DNA of 5,309 nt from Pseudomonadota bacterium (lineage in GTDB: Bacteria > Pseudomonadota > Alphaproteobacteria > Rhizobiales > Rhizobiaceae). The notes below the pieces were generated by a model, which worked only from the letters and a program-made list of their open reading frames with translations, was not told the origin of the DNA and ran no database searches. Location: the NCBI GenBank assembly GCA_023428515.1, contig JAEYXI010000682.1:1-5309 (forward strand), written 5' to 3'. Below are positions 1-5,258 of this stretch, piece by piece; position 1 is the stretch's first letter, and the number at the start of each line of letters is the position of its first letter. Both the position numbers and the translations under genes were made by a program.

Positions 1-140
1 ACCTTCGCCTCAGCGCCAAATCCATGCGCCCTGATCCTCAATGCCTCGGTGCGTTCCGCCGGGGTGATCGCGTGGAGGACGCGTCCGCAGGGGGCGCGGT
101 GCCGGGCGAAGGAGACACCACGGGGCCGCTTCGCGGCCAC
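1..140 (-). CDS. Doubtful partial open frame, GTG start, runs off left edge
   Basis: On the minus strand a GTG at 140 is preceded at good spacing by GAGGGAAGG, and the frame stays open for 46 codons to the window edge. The translation begins MAAKRPRGVSF and is rich in Arg and Ala. It does not resemble the start of GlcE, the protein that often follows GlcD. The reading frame lies wholly inside a palindrome-rich stretch, and GC-rich DNA easily keeps frames open. I recognise no family. It is more likely repeat sequence than a gene, and is listed only because a start signal is present. Confidence 0.15.
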   Translation of the reverse strand, partial: MAAKRPRGVSFARHRAPCGRVLHAITPAERTEALRIRAHGFGAEAK

Positions 141-184
141 CCTTCCCTCATGAGCGTGGGATCGCTCCGGCGCGCCGAACAGCA
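1..184. repeat. Structured stretch downstream of glcD; candidate dispersed intergenic repeat, cut by window edge
   Basis: Non-coding-looking sequence after the glcD stop. It is rich in self-complementarity. GGCCGC-TTC-GCGGCC forms a 6-bp stem at 124-138. CCTTCGCC (2-9) is the reverse complement of GGCGAAGG (105-112). GGACGCGTCC (77-86) is a perfect palindrome. This density of nested palindromes resembles rhizobial intergenic mosaic repeats; calling it a dispersed repeat is inference from pattern. The small hairpin lies about 46 nt past the glcD stop and might help end transcription, but it has no U-run. Several frames are open across it by chance, including a GTG-initiated minus frame listed separately. 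Confidence 0.35.
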
Positions 185-1681
185 TCAGAACCTCGGGATG
201 TCTGGAAAAGGCAGTTTCCCGGCATGGACATGCATGCGGCCGAGTTCGGCGCAGCGGCGAAGCTGCGGAAATACCTTGCCGGGGTTGAGCAGGTGGTTCG
301 GGTCGAAGGCGCATTTCACCCGCATCTGCTGGTCGAGGTCGATCTGGTTGAACATCTCGCCCATCAGGTCGCGTTTTTCCACGCCCACCCCGTGCTCGCC
401 GGTAAGCACTCCGCCGACCTTCACGCAAAGCCGCAATATGTCCGCGCCGAACCGCTCGGCCTTGTCGAGTTCGCCGGGCTTGTTGGCGTCGTAGAGGATC
501 AGCGGATGCAAATTCCCGTCGCCGGCGTGGAAGACGTTGGCGACCGCCAAGCCGTATTTCTCCGACAGCTCGCGCATGCCGGCGAGCACTTTGGGCAGTT
601 CCTTGCGCGGGATCGTGCCATCCATGCAGTAATAGTCCGGCGAGATGCGCCCGACCGCCGGGAAGGCTGCCTTGCGCCCCGCCCAGAAGGCAAGCCGCTC
701 CTCCTCCGAGGTCGAGATGCGGCAGGTCGTCTGGCCGTTCTTGTGGGCGATCGCCTCGACCAGGCCGATCAGGTGATCGACCTCGACGCTAGGCCCGTCC
801 AGCTCGACGATCAGCAGCGCCTCGACGTCGAGCGGGTAGCCGGCGTGCAGGAAATCCTCGGCCGCGTGGATAGCCGGCCGGTCCATCATCTCCATGCCGC
901 CGGGAATGATGCCTGCGCCGATGATGTCGGCGACGCATTGCCCGCCCTGTTCGCTGGTCGGAAAGCCGATCAGCAGCGCCCGCGCCGTGTCCGGCTTCTT
1001 CAGGATGCGCACGGTGACTTCCGTCACCACGCCGAGCAGCCCTTCCGATCCCGTCATCACGCCGAGCAGGTCGTAGCCGCCCGAGTCGAGATGCTTGCCG
1101 CCGAGCCGGATGACCTCGCCGTCCATCAGCACCATCTCGATGCCGAGAACGTTGTTGGCGGTCAGCCCGTACTTCAGGCAGTGCACGCCGCCGGAATTCT
1201 CCGCCACGTTGCCGCCGATCGAGCAGGCGATCTGCGAGGAGGGGTCTGGCGCGTAATAAAAACCCTCGTCCTGCACGGCGACGCTGATGCCGAGATTGGT
1301 GACGCCCGGCTGCGCCACCACGCAGCGGTTGGGGAAGTCGATCTCCAGGATGCGATTGAAGCGGCTCATCACCAGCAGCACCGCGTCCTCAAGCGGCAGC
1401 GCGCCGCCAGACAGCGAGGTACCCGAGCCGCGCGGCACCACACGGATCTTGCGCTCGTTGCAATATTTCAGGATTTTCGCGACCTGTGCTACCGTCTCCG
1501 GCAGCACCACCACCAGCGGCAACTGGCGGTAGGCGGTCAGCCCGTCGCTCTCGAAGGCGCGCATCTCGTTGACGGCATCGACCACGCCTTCGCCTGGCAC
1601 GATCACGCGCATGTCGGCGACGATCTCGTCGCGCCGCCTGATCGTCTCGGAATCGGGCTTGGGCATCGCCAGGCCGGACAT
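185..1681 (-). CDS. glcD: FAD-linked 2-hydroxyacid oxidase, GlcD family (glycolate oxidase subunit / D-lactate dehydrogenase type)
   Basis: Flavoprotein oxidising a 2-hydroxy acid (glycolate or D-lactate) to the 2-oxo acid, passing electrons onward at the inner membrane face. From the ATG at 1681 it has 498 residues, close to E. coli GlcD (499). A PCMH-type FAD domain comes first: PRGSGTSLSGGA at about 83-94 and SIGGNVAENSGG at about 154-165. The C-terminal cap/catalytic domain follows, with HAGDGNLHP (385-393) and GEHGVGVEKR (428-437), all intact. An in-frame ATG at 1738 would add 19 residues. I prefer 1681 because GGAG (1691-1688) sits six bases upstream, and the longer form would run through the palindromic operator. 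There is no cysteine-rich Fe-S domain, so this is not the long fused D-lactate dehydrogenase. It is divergent from the gntR-lldD pair, so D-lactate is as plausible a substrate as glycolate. No glcE follows within the 184 visible bases. Confidence 0.93.
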   Translation of the reverse strand: MSGLAMPKPDSETIRRRDEIVADMRVIVPGEGVVDAVNEMRAFESDGLTAYRQLPLVVVLPETVAQVAKILKYCNERKIRVVPRGSGTSLSGGALPLEDAVLLVMSRFNRILEIDFPNRCVVAQPGVTNLGISVAVQDEGFYYAPDPSSQIACSIGGNVAENSGGVHCLKYGLTANNVLGIEMVLMDGEVIRLGGKHLDSGGYDLLGVMTGSEGLLGVVTEVTVRILKKPDTARALLIGFPTSEQGGQCVADIIGAGIIPGGMEMMDRPAIHAAEDFLHAGYPLDVEALLIVELDGPSVEVDHLIGLVEAIAHKNGQTTCRISTSEEERLAFWAGRKAAFPAVGRISPDYYCMDGTIPRKELPKVLAGMRELSEKYGLAVANVFHAGDGNLHPLILYDANKPGELDKAERFGADILRLCVKVGGVLTGEHGVGVEKRDLMGEMFNQIDLDQQMRVKCAFDPNHLLNPGKVFPQLRRCAELGRMHVHAGKLPFPDIPRF

Positions 1682-1687
1682 GGCTTT

Positions 1688-1691
1688 CTCC
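1688..1691 (-). promoter_or_regulatory. Ribosome binding site that decides the glcD start
   Basis: On the minus strand GGAG is followed by six bases (AAAGCC) and then the ATG at 1681. This is ideal Shine-Dalgarno spacing. It supports this start over the ATG at 1738, which would put the inverted-repeat operator inside the coding region. Confidence 0.7.
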
Positions 1692-1695
1692 GACG

Positions 1696-1724
1696 TAAAC
1701 TGGTCAAAACCGTTTACCAGTTTA
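1696..1724. promoter_or_regulatory. Probable operator: 9-bp perfect inverted repeat in the divergent promoter region
   Basis: TAAACTGGT (1696-1704) and ACCAGTTTA (1716-1724) are exact reverse complements separated by 11 bases. The site lies 15-43 bases upstream of the glcD ATG. The TGGT/ACCA core is typical of operators for FadR-subfamily GntR regulators such as PdhR and LldR (known of the family), and such a regulator is encoded next door. The natural inference is that the neighbouring GntR protein binds here to control glcD. The 11-bp spacer is longer than the compact sites of PdhR or LldR, so the protein may contact only part of it, or two dimers may bind overlapping sites. Confidence 0.6.
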
Positions 1725-1763
1725 TTACGACGATGCAAATACTCACCGTCCGCGCCGTCGGAG

Positions 1764-1792
1764 TTGCGCTCGCATGCCTCAAATTGGATAAA
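1764..1792 (+). promoter_or_regulatory. Weak candidate promoter for gntR-lldD
   Basis: TTGCGC (1764-1769) and GATAAA (1787-1792) are separated by 17 bases. They sit in the only A/T-rich patch of the region (1781-1800) and lie upstream of the gntR start. Matches to the sigma-70 consensus are only partial (3 of 6 and 4 of 6). If real, transcription would begin near 1799, on top of the AACTGGTCAA motif copy at 1797-1806, which would fit autorepression. This is inference from position and composition. Confidence 0.3.
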
Positions 1793-1796
1793 TTAA

Positions 1797-1806
1797 TTGA
1801 CCAGTT
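1797..1806 (-). promoter_or_regulatory. Second copy of operator motif AACTGGTCAA
   Basis: Read on the minus strand this is AACTGGTCAA, identical to bases 1698-1707 of the upstream inverted repeat but in opposite orientation, 99 bases away. It overlaps ACCA-GT-TGGT (1800-1809), itself a near-palindrome with TGGT/ACCA arms. Its place between the likely gntR promoter and the gntR start suggests a binding site for autoregulation. Confidence 0.4.
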
Positions 1807-1850
1807 GGTGCGCGATCCTTATCCTGCCGGCGTTTTCAGACGGGGACGCC

Positions 1851-2618
1851 GTGGGCGAGATATTCTCCAGGATCGAACATTCGCGCACCGCCGACGAGGT
1901 GGTGCAGCAGATCGAGGCGCTTGTGCTGGAAGGCATATTGCGCGTCGGCGATAGGCTGCCCGGCGAGCGCGAACTCGCCCGTCAGTTCGACGTGTCGCGC
2001 CCGATCCTGCGCGACGCGCTGAAGGATCTCGAAGCGCGCGGCCTCATTACCACGAGGCCGGGCGGCGGCACGTATGTCGCCGACGTCATCGGCCAGGTCT
2101 TTGCAAAACCCGTCACCGAGCTCTTCGCCACCCACCGCAAGGCGGCAAGCGACTACCTGGAGTACCGCCGCGAGATCGAGGGCATCGCCGCCGAATACGC
2201 CGCCCGCCGCGCCACCCCTGACGACCTCGCGCTGCTCGACCGCATCGTCGAGCGCATGCAGGAGGCGCACCCGTCCGCCGACATGGAGGCCGAGGCGGCA
2301 ATCGACGTCGAGTTCCACCAGGCGATCGGCGAATGCGCGCACAATATCATGCTGATGCACACGCTGCGCTCCTGCTATCGCCTGCTGTCGGACGGCGTGC
2401 TGCAGAACCGCATGCTCGTCTTCAACATGCCCAATGCCGGCGCGGCGCTGCTCGAACAGCACCTTGCCATATACGAGGCCGTCCGCGCGGGCGACCCGCC
2501 GGCCGCGCGCCGCGCCGCGATGGACCACATCACCTATGTCGAGCAGGCGATGGCCGAGGCAGAGCGCACCGGCGACTGGCAGCGCGTGGCGCGCCTGCGC
2601 CTCAGGCAGCGCAGCTAG
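1851..2618 (+). CDS. GntR-family transcriptional regulator, FadR subfamily with FCD domain (lactate/glycolate-type)
   Basis: DNA-binding regulator, probably controlling the flanking hydroxyacid oxidase genes and itself. From the GTG at 1851 it has 255 residues, normal for the subfamily. A GntR winged helix-turn-helix spans about 11-80 (LRVGDRLPGERELARQF, then VSRPILRDALKDLEARGLI). The C-terminal FCD ligand domain spans about 100-235 and carries the usual metal-site pattern: D152 and H156 (DVEFH), H204 (EQHLAIYEAV) and H226 (MDHI). FCD domains of this type bind small carboxylates at a metal centre, so lactate or glycolate is a fair guess for the effector. GGGG (1842-1845) precedes the GTG by five bases. 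An in-frame TTG at 1797 would give 273 residues, but it lies in the operator-like motif and adds an atypical N-terminus. It is divergent from glcD and upstream of lldD with a 43-base gap, so the pair is likely co-transcribed. Best relatives by eye are the LldR/GlcC/PdhR group; which one is not decidable here. Confidence 0.9.
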   Translation: MGEIFSRIEHSRTADEVVQQIEALVLEGILRVGDRLPGERELARQFDVSRPILRDALKDLEARGLITTRPGGGTYVADVIGQVFAKPVTELFATHRKAASDYLEYRREIEGIAAEYAARRATPDDLALLDRIVERMQEAHPSADMEAEAAIDVEFHQAIGECAHNIMLMHTLRSCYRLLSDGVLQNRMLVFNMPNAGAALLEQHLAIYEAVRAGDPPAARRAAMDHITYVEQAMAEAERTGDWQRVARLRLRQRS

Positions 2619-2661
2619 AGTGCGAAACGAATTTTCTGAAGGAAATTACCCGGAGAGAATG

Positions 2662-3837
2662 ATGGCAACTGGACCGAACGCGAAGCCGCTGAGAGGCACG
2701 CCGATGTCGATCCTCGAGATCGACGACCTGAAGAAGCTGGCGAAAAAACGCGTGCCGAAGATGTTCTTCGACTACGCCGACTCCGGCGCCTGGACCGAGG
2801 GCACCTATCGCGCCAACGAGGAAGACTTCCACAAGATCAAGCTTAGGCAGCGCGTCCTTGTCGACATGTCGAACCGCTCGCTGGAATCGACCATGATCGG
2901 CCAGAAGGTGTCGATGCCCGTGGCGCTCGCCCCGACCGGCATGACCGGCATGCAGCATCCCGACGGCGAGATCCTGGCCGCCCAGGCCGCCGAGGAGTTC
3001 GGCGTGCCCTTCACCCTCTCCACCATGGCGATCTGCTCGATCGAGGACGTTGCCGAGCGCACCACGAAGCCGTTCTGGTTCCAGCTCTACGTGCTCAGGG
3101 ACAAGGACTTCGTCTATAACCTCATCGACCGCGCCAAGGCGGCGAAATGCTCCGCGCTGGTGCTGACGCTGGATCTCCAGCTCCTCGGCCAGCGCCACAA
3201 GGATTTGCGCAACGGCCTCTCCGCCCCGCCGAAATTCACCCCGAAGCACATCTGGCAGGTCGCCACGCGACCGCGCTGGGCGTTCGGCATGCTGGGCACG
3301 CCGCGCCGCACCTTCCGCAACATCGTCGGCCACGCCAAGGGCGTCGGCGACCTCGCTTCGCTGTCCTCCTGGACGACCGAGCAGTTCGACCCGCAGCTCT
3401 CCTGGAAGGACGTCGCGTGGATCAAGGAGCGCTGGGGCGGCAAGCTGATCCTGAAGGGCATCAACGATGTCGAGGATGCGAAAATGGCCGTCAGCACCGG
3501 CGCCGACGCCATCATCGTCTCCAACCATGGCGGCCGCCAGCTCGACGGTGCGCCGTCCTCGATCTCCATGGTCGAGCCGATCGCCGATGCCGTTGGCGAC
3601 AAGCTCGAAATCCACATGGACGGCGGCATCCGCTCCGGCCAGGACGTACTGAAGGCGCTCTGCCTGGGCGCCAAGGGCACCTATATCGGCCGGCCCTTCC
3701 TTTATGGCCTCGGCGCGCTCGGCAAGCCGGGCGTCACCAAGGCGCTGGAGATCATCCGCAAGGAGATGGACATGACGCTCGCCCTCTGCGGCAAGCGGCT
3801 GATCACCGACGCGGGCAAGGACCTGCTGCATAGGTAG
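2662..3837 (+). CDS. lldD: FMN-dependent L-lactate dehydrogenase / alpha-hydroxyacid oxidase
   Basis: Peripheral membrane flavoenzyme oxidising L-lactate (or a related L-2-hydroxy acid) to pyruvate, with electrons going to the quinone pool in the LldD branch. With the start at 2662 it has 391 residues. The fold is a single FMN TIM barrel. Family catalytic and FMN residues are present: Y38 in FFDYADSGAW, PVALAPTGMTGM, Y143 in WFQLYVLRD, K265 in LILKGI, H289 and R292 in SNHGGRQLDG, then the phosphate-binding DGGIRSGQDV and GAKGTYIGRPFLYGL. Similarity to E. coli LldD is clear along the whole length. GGAG (2652-2655) sits six bases before the ATG at 2662. An ATG at 2704 also has a site (GAGG, 2693-2696) and gives 377 residues starting right at the conserved domain, so the start is uncertain by 14 residues. 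It lies 43 bases after the gntR stop. The pairing of lldD with an FCD regulator mirrors lldR-lldD operons, but no lactate permease is in view. Related mandelate or glycolate oxidases cannot be fully excluded. Confidence 0.92.
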   Translation: MATGPNAKPLRGTPMSILEIDDLKKLAKKRVPKMFFDYADSGAWTEGTYRANEEDFHKIKLRQRVLVDMSNRSLESTMIGQKVSMPVALAPTGMTGMQHPDGEILAAQAAEEFGVPFTLSTMAICSIEDVAERTTKPFWFQLYVLRDKDFVYNLIDRAKAAKCSALVLTLDLQLLGQRHKDLRNGLSAPPKFTPKHIWQVATRPRWAFGMLGTPRRTFRNIVGHAKGVGDLASLSSWTTEQFDPQLSWKDVAWIKERWGGKLILKGINDVEDAKMAVSTGADAIIVSNHGGRQLDGAPSSISMVEPIADAVGDKLEIHMDGGIRSGQDVLKALCLGAKGTYIGRPFLYGLGALGKPGVTKALEIIRKEMDMTLALCGKRLITDAGKDLLHR

Positions 3838-3849
3838 CGCGCTAGCTTC

Positions 3850-3992
3850 CCCTCCCCCTTGAGGGGAGGGTGGACAACCGCCGCAGGCGGTTGGGCGGGT
3901 GGGGTAGCCGGAGCAGCGCTCGACGTTCTCTTCGTCGCGTCCGACCCCACCCGGTCGGACTGCGTCCGCCCGACCTCCCCTCAAGGGGGAGG
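3850..3992. repeat. Mosaic palindromic intergenic repeat element (rhizobial type)
   Basis: The ends CCTCCCCCTTGAGGGGAGG (3851-3869) and CCTCCCCTCAAGGGGGAGG (3974-3992) are exact 19-base reverse complements. Each end is also its own hairpin: an 8-bp stem at 3850-3857/3863-3870 and a 7-bp stem at 3974-3980/3986-3992, each with a 5-base loop. Inside, GGGTGGGGT (3898-3906) pairs with ACCCCACCC (near 3944-3952). Smaller palindromes occur in both arms: CCGCC-GCA-GGCGG on the left and GGAC-TGC-GTCC on the right. A central CGACG/CGTCG stem (3921-3925/3933-3937) closes the structure. It fills most of the 204-base gap between lldD and the phosphoesterase. It resembles the abundant intergenic mosaic repeats of rhizobia. 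The hairpins could act as a transcription barrier or mRNA 3'-end stabiliser after lldD, but no U-run is present. Confidence 0.8.
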
Positions 3993-4041
3993 TGAGCGTC
4001 GTGCCCCTCGCCAAACGTCTACCCCTGGTCTAGGCAGTCTC

Positions 4042-4779
4042 ATGGACCGGATCAGCTTCCAAGACGCCCGCGGCCCGGACGGCACCCTCGTCTACGCCAT
4101 CGACGACGTGCATGGCCGCTTCGACCTGCTCGCCGAAATGCACGCGCGCATCGCCCGGGAAATCATGCGCATCCGGCCCGCCGACTGGCGCATCGTGCAT
4201 CTGGGCGACTATGTCGACCGGGGACCGGACTCGAAGCAGGTGATCGAGTTCCTGACGCGCCGGATCGCCGCCGACAGGCGCATCCTGGCGCTCGCCGGCA
4301 ACCACGACACCGGCTTCCTTGATTTCCTCGCCAGGCCGGAGCCGGATGGGCTTTTCGCGCTTTATGGCGGCGTCGAGACGGCGCGGTCCTATGGTGTCGA
4401 TCTCGATCTCCACCGCATGGACGGGTTTGTGGAAAGTTGTCGCGCCCTTGCCGCGGCCGTCCCGGCGAGCCACCGGGATTTCCTGCGAACGCTTCCTTTC
4501 TCGACCGCCCTCGGGGATTTCTTCTTCTGCCATGCCGGCATTCGCCCCGGCGTCGCGCTCGACGCGCAGGATCCCCGGGACCTGATCTGGATCAGGGGCG
4601 ACTTCCATCGCCACCAGGAGCTTTTCCCAAAGGTGGTGGTGCATGGCCACACGCCGGTGGCCGAGCCGGAAATCCTGCCGAACCGCGTCAATGTCGACAC
4701 GGGCGCCTTCGCGAGCGGCCGGCTCACTGCGCTCGTCATCGACGGCGCTGAAAAGCGCCTGCTGAGGGTGGAAGCCTAG
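4042..4779 (+). CDS. Metallophosphoesterase, PPP/serine-threonine phosphatase-like
   Basis: Probable cytoplasmic two-metal phosphatase, 245 residues, the size of bacterial PrpA/ApaH-like PPP enzymes; substrate unknown (phosphoprotein or dinucleotide polyphosphate). Metal-site motifs appear in order: DDVHG (21-25, keeping the metal ligands D22 and H24), GDYVDRG (55-61), GNHD (86-89), H164 in FCHAG, and HGH (201-203). All ligands are present, so an active enzyme is expected. The first motif is normally GDxHG; here Gly is replaced by Asp. The ATG at 4042 is chosen because it starts just before the conserved domain. The frame is open further upstream, but that part translates the palindromic repeat. 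The ribosome binding site is weak (TAGGCAG about seven bases before). It stands alone after the repeat element and shares no visible operon with lldD. A hairpin follows its stop by seven bases. No signal peptide or membrane segment is seen. Confidence 0.88.
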   Translation: MDRISFQDARGPDGTLVYAIDDVHGRFDLLAEMHARIAREIMRIRPADWRIVHLGDYVDRGPDSKQVIEFLTRRIAADRRILALAGNHDTGFLDFLARPEPDGLFALYGGVETARSYGVDLDLHRMDGFVESCRALAAAVPASHRDFLRTLPFSTALGDFFFCHAGIRPGVALDAQDPRDLIWIRGDFHRHQELFPKVVVHGHTPVAEPEILPNRVNVDTGAFASGRLTALVIDGAEKRLLRVEA

Positions 4780-4785
4780 CCTACC

Positions 4786-4806
4786 AGGAAAGCGCAACGC
4801 TTTCCT
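4786..4806. terminator. Hairpin between convergent genes, possible bidirectional terminator
   Basis: AGGAAAGCG (4786-4794) and CGCTTTCCT (4798-4806) form a perfect 9-bp stem with a CAA loop. It starts seven bases after the phosphoesterase stop and ends 24 bases before the stop of the convergent small gene, the right place for a shared terminator. The plus side has only a short TT after the stem and no proper U-run, so intrinsic termination may be weak. Confidence 0.5.
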
Positions 4807-4830
4807 TGGAATGCAAGGCTGACCTGGAAT

Positions 4831-4974
4831 TTAGCGGTTAAAGGCGGTGGTGACGCCGTAGCCGTCGACAACCGTATGGCCGCTCGATGCGTCGGCGGCG
4901 TAGATCCCGATCCCGCAGAAGCCGATGGCGGCGATCATTGCAAGCGAAAGAAGCGCAGCTTTCACGGGAGTCAT
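4831..4974 (-). CDS. Hypothetical 47-residue small membrane-anchored or secreted protein
   Basis: A short minus-strand frame from the ATG at 4974 to the TAA at 4831. The N-terminus MTPVK is followed by a hydrophobic run at about 6-26 (AALLSLAMIAAIGFCGIGIYA) and then a polar tail ADASSGHTVVDGYGVTTAFNR. This looks like a signal peptide with possible cleavage after YAA (about residue 27), or a single membrane anchor with a ~20-residue tail. I do not recognise a family. For it as a real gene: orderly signal-like architecture, a normal polar C-terminus, and a hairpin between it and the convergent phosphoesterase. Against: the ribosome binding site is poor (only GGG about 12 bases upstream). An in-frame GTG lies seven codons upstream as an alternative start. 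Longer frames in this area encode Arg-rich nonsense and look like shadows. Confidence 0.55.
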   Translation of the reverse strand: MTPVKAALLSLAMIAAIGFCGIGIYAADASSGHTVVDGYGVTTAFNR

Positions 4975-5258
4975 CTCGGTTGTTGCCCTGCCCACATCTG
5001 GCACGAATTGAGTTACGAATGCGTTTCGGTCCAGATGCGTCGCACGAGCGGTTGCGATGCCGCCGTGATACCCAAGCCCTGTATCCCAAACATGTCGCCG
5101 GCCGGTCCGAAGCGGATCAGGTCTGAATCAATCTCGAAACCGGAAGTCGACCCATCTAGGCAAGGTTAATGCACGAAGCCAGCGCCAAGCTGACCTTCCA
5201 CAGCGAAAGAAATCGGCCGTGCCAAAAATGCAACGCGGCGGCGAGGCTGCAGCGCGTT
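4975..5258. other. Intergenic region with no confident gene
   Basis: Upstream of the minus-strand small gene, this stretch should hold its promoter, but no convincing -35/-10 pair is seen on either strand. Base composition is more mixed than in the surrounding coding regions. No tRNA, riboswitch or inverted repeat of note is visible. Open frames across it have unnatural composition. The only candidate is the short frame starting at 5169, listed separately. Confidence 0.5.

Noticed and set aside
1797..1850. Longer gntR start at TTG 1797
   Set aside because: TTG is a rare start, the extra 18 residues do not fit the subfamily's N-terminus, and the codon lies inside the operator-like motif. GTG 1851 has a better-placed ribosome site.
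224..1954. A 576-codon open frame on the plus strand opposite glcD
   Set aside because: It is antisense to a well-supported GlcD protein. Its translation is rich in His, Ala, Arg and Asp with no domain, as expected from the complement of GC-rich codons.
2434..2661. Upstream extension of lldD into the gntR gene
   Set aside because: It would overlap the regulator's C-terminus by about 180 bases, and its translation is Arg/Pro/Ser-rich shadow sequence. The conserved domain begins after 2704.
2602..4014. A 470-codon open frame on the minus strand opposite lldD
   Set aside because: It lies antisense to lldD, whose motifs are intact, and begins inside the palindromic repeat. No recognisable motif, low-complexity Gly/Ala/Arg/Asp composition.
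3859..4041. Upstream extension of the phosphoesterase
   Set aside because: The extension translates the palindromic repeat, and the conserved domain starts right after the ATG at 4042.
4838..5126. Longer frames on both strands in the right-hand intergenic region
   Set aside because: Their translations are Arg/Cys/Ser-rich with no pattern, and they overlap the small signal-peptide-like gene out of frame.
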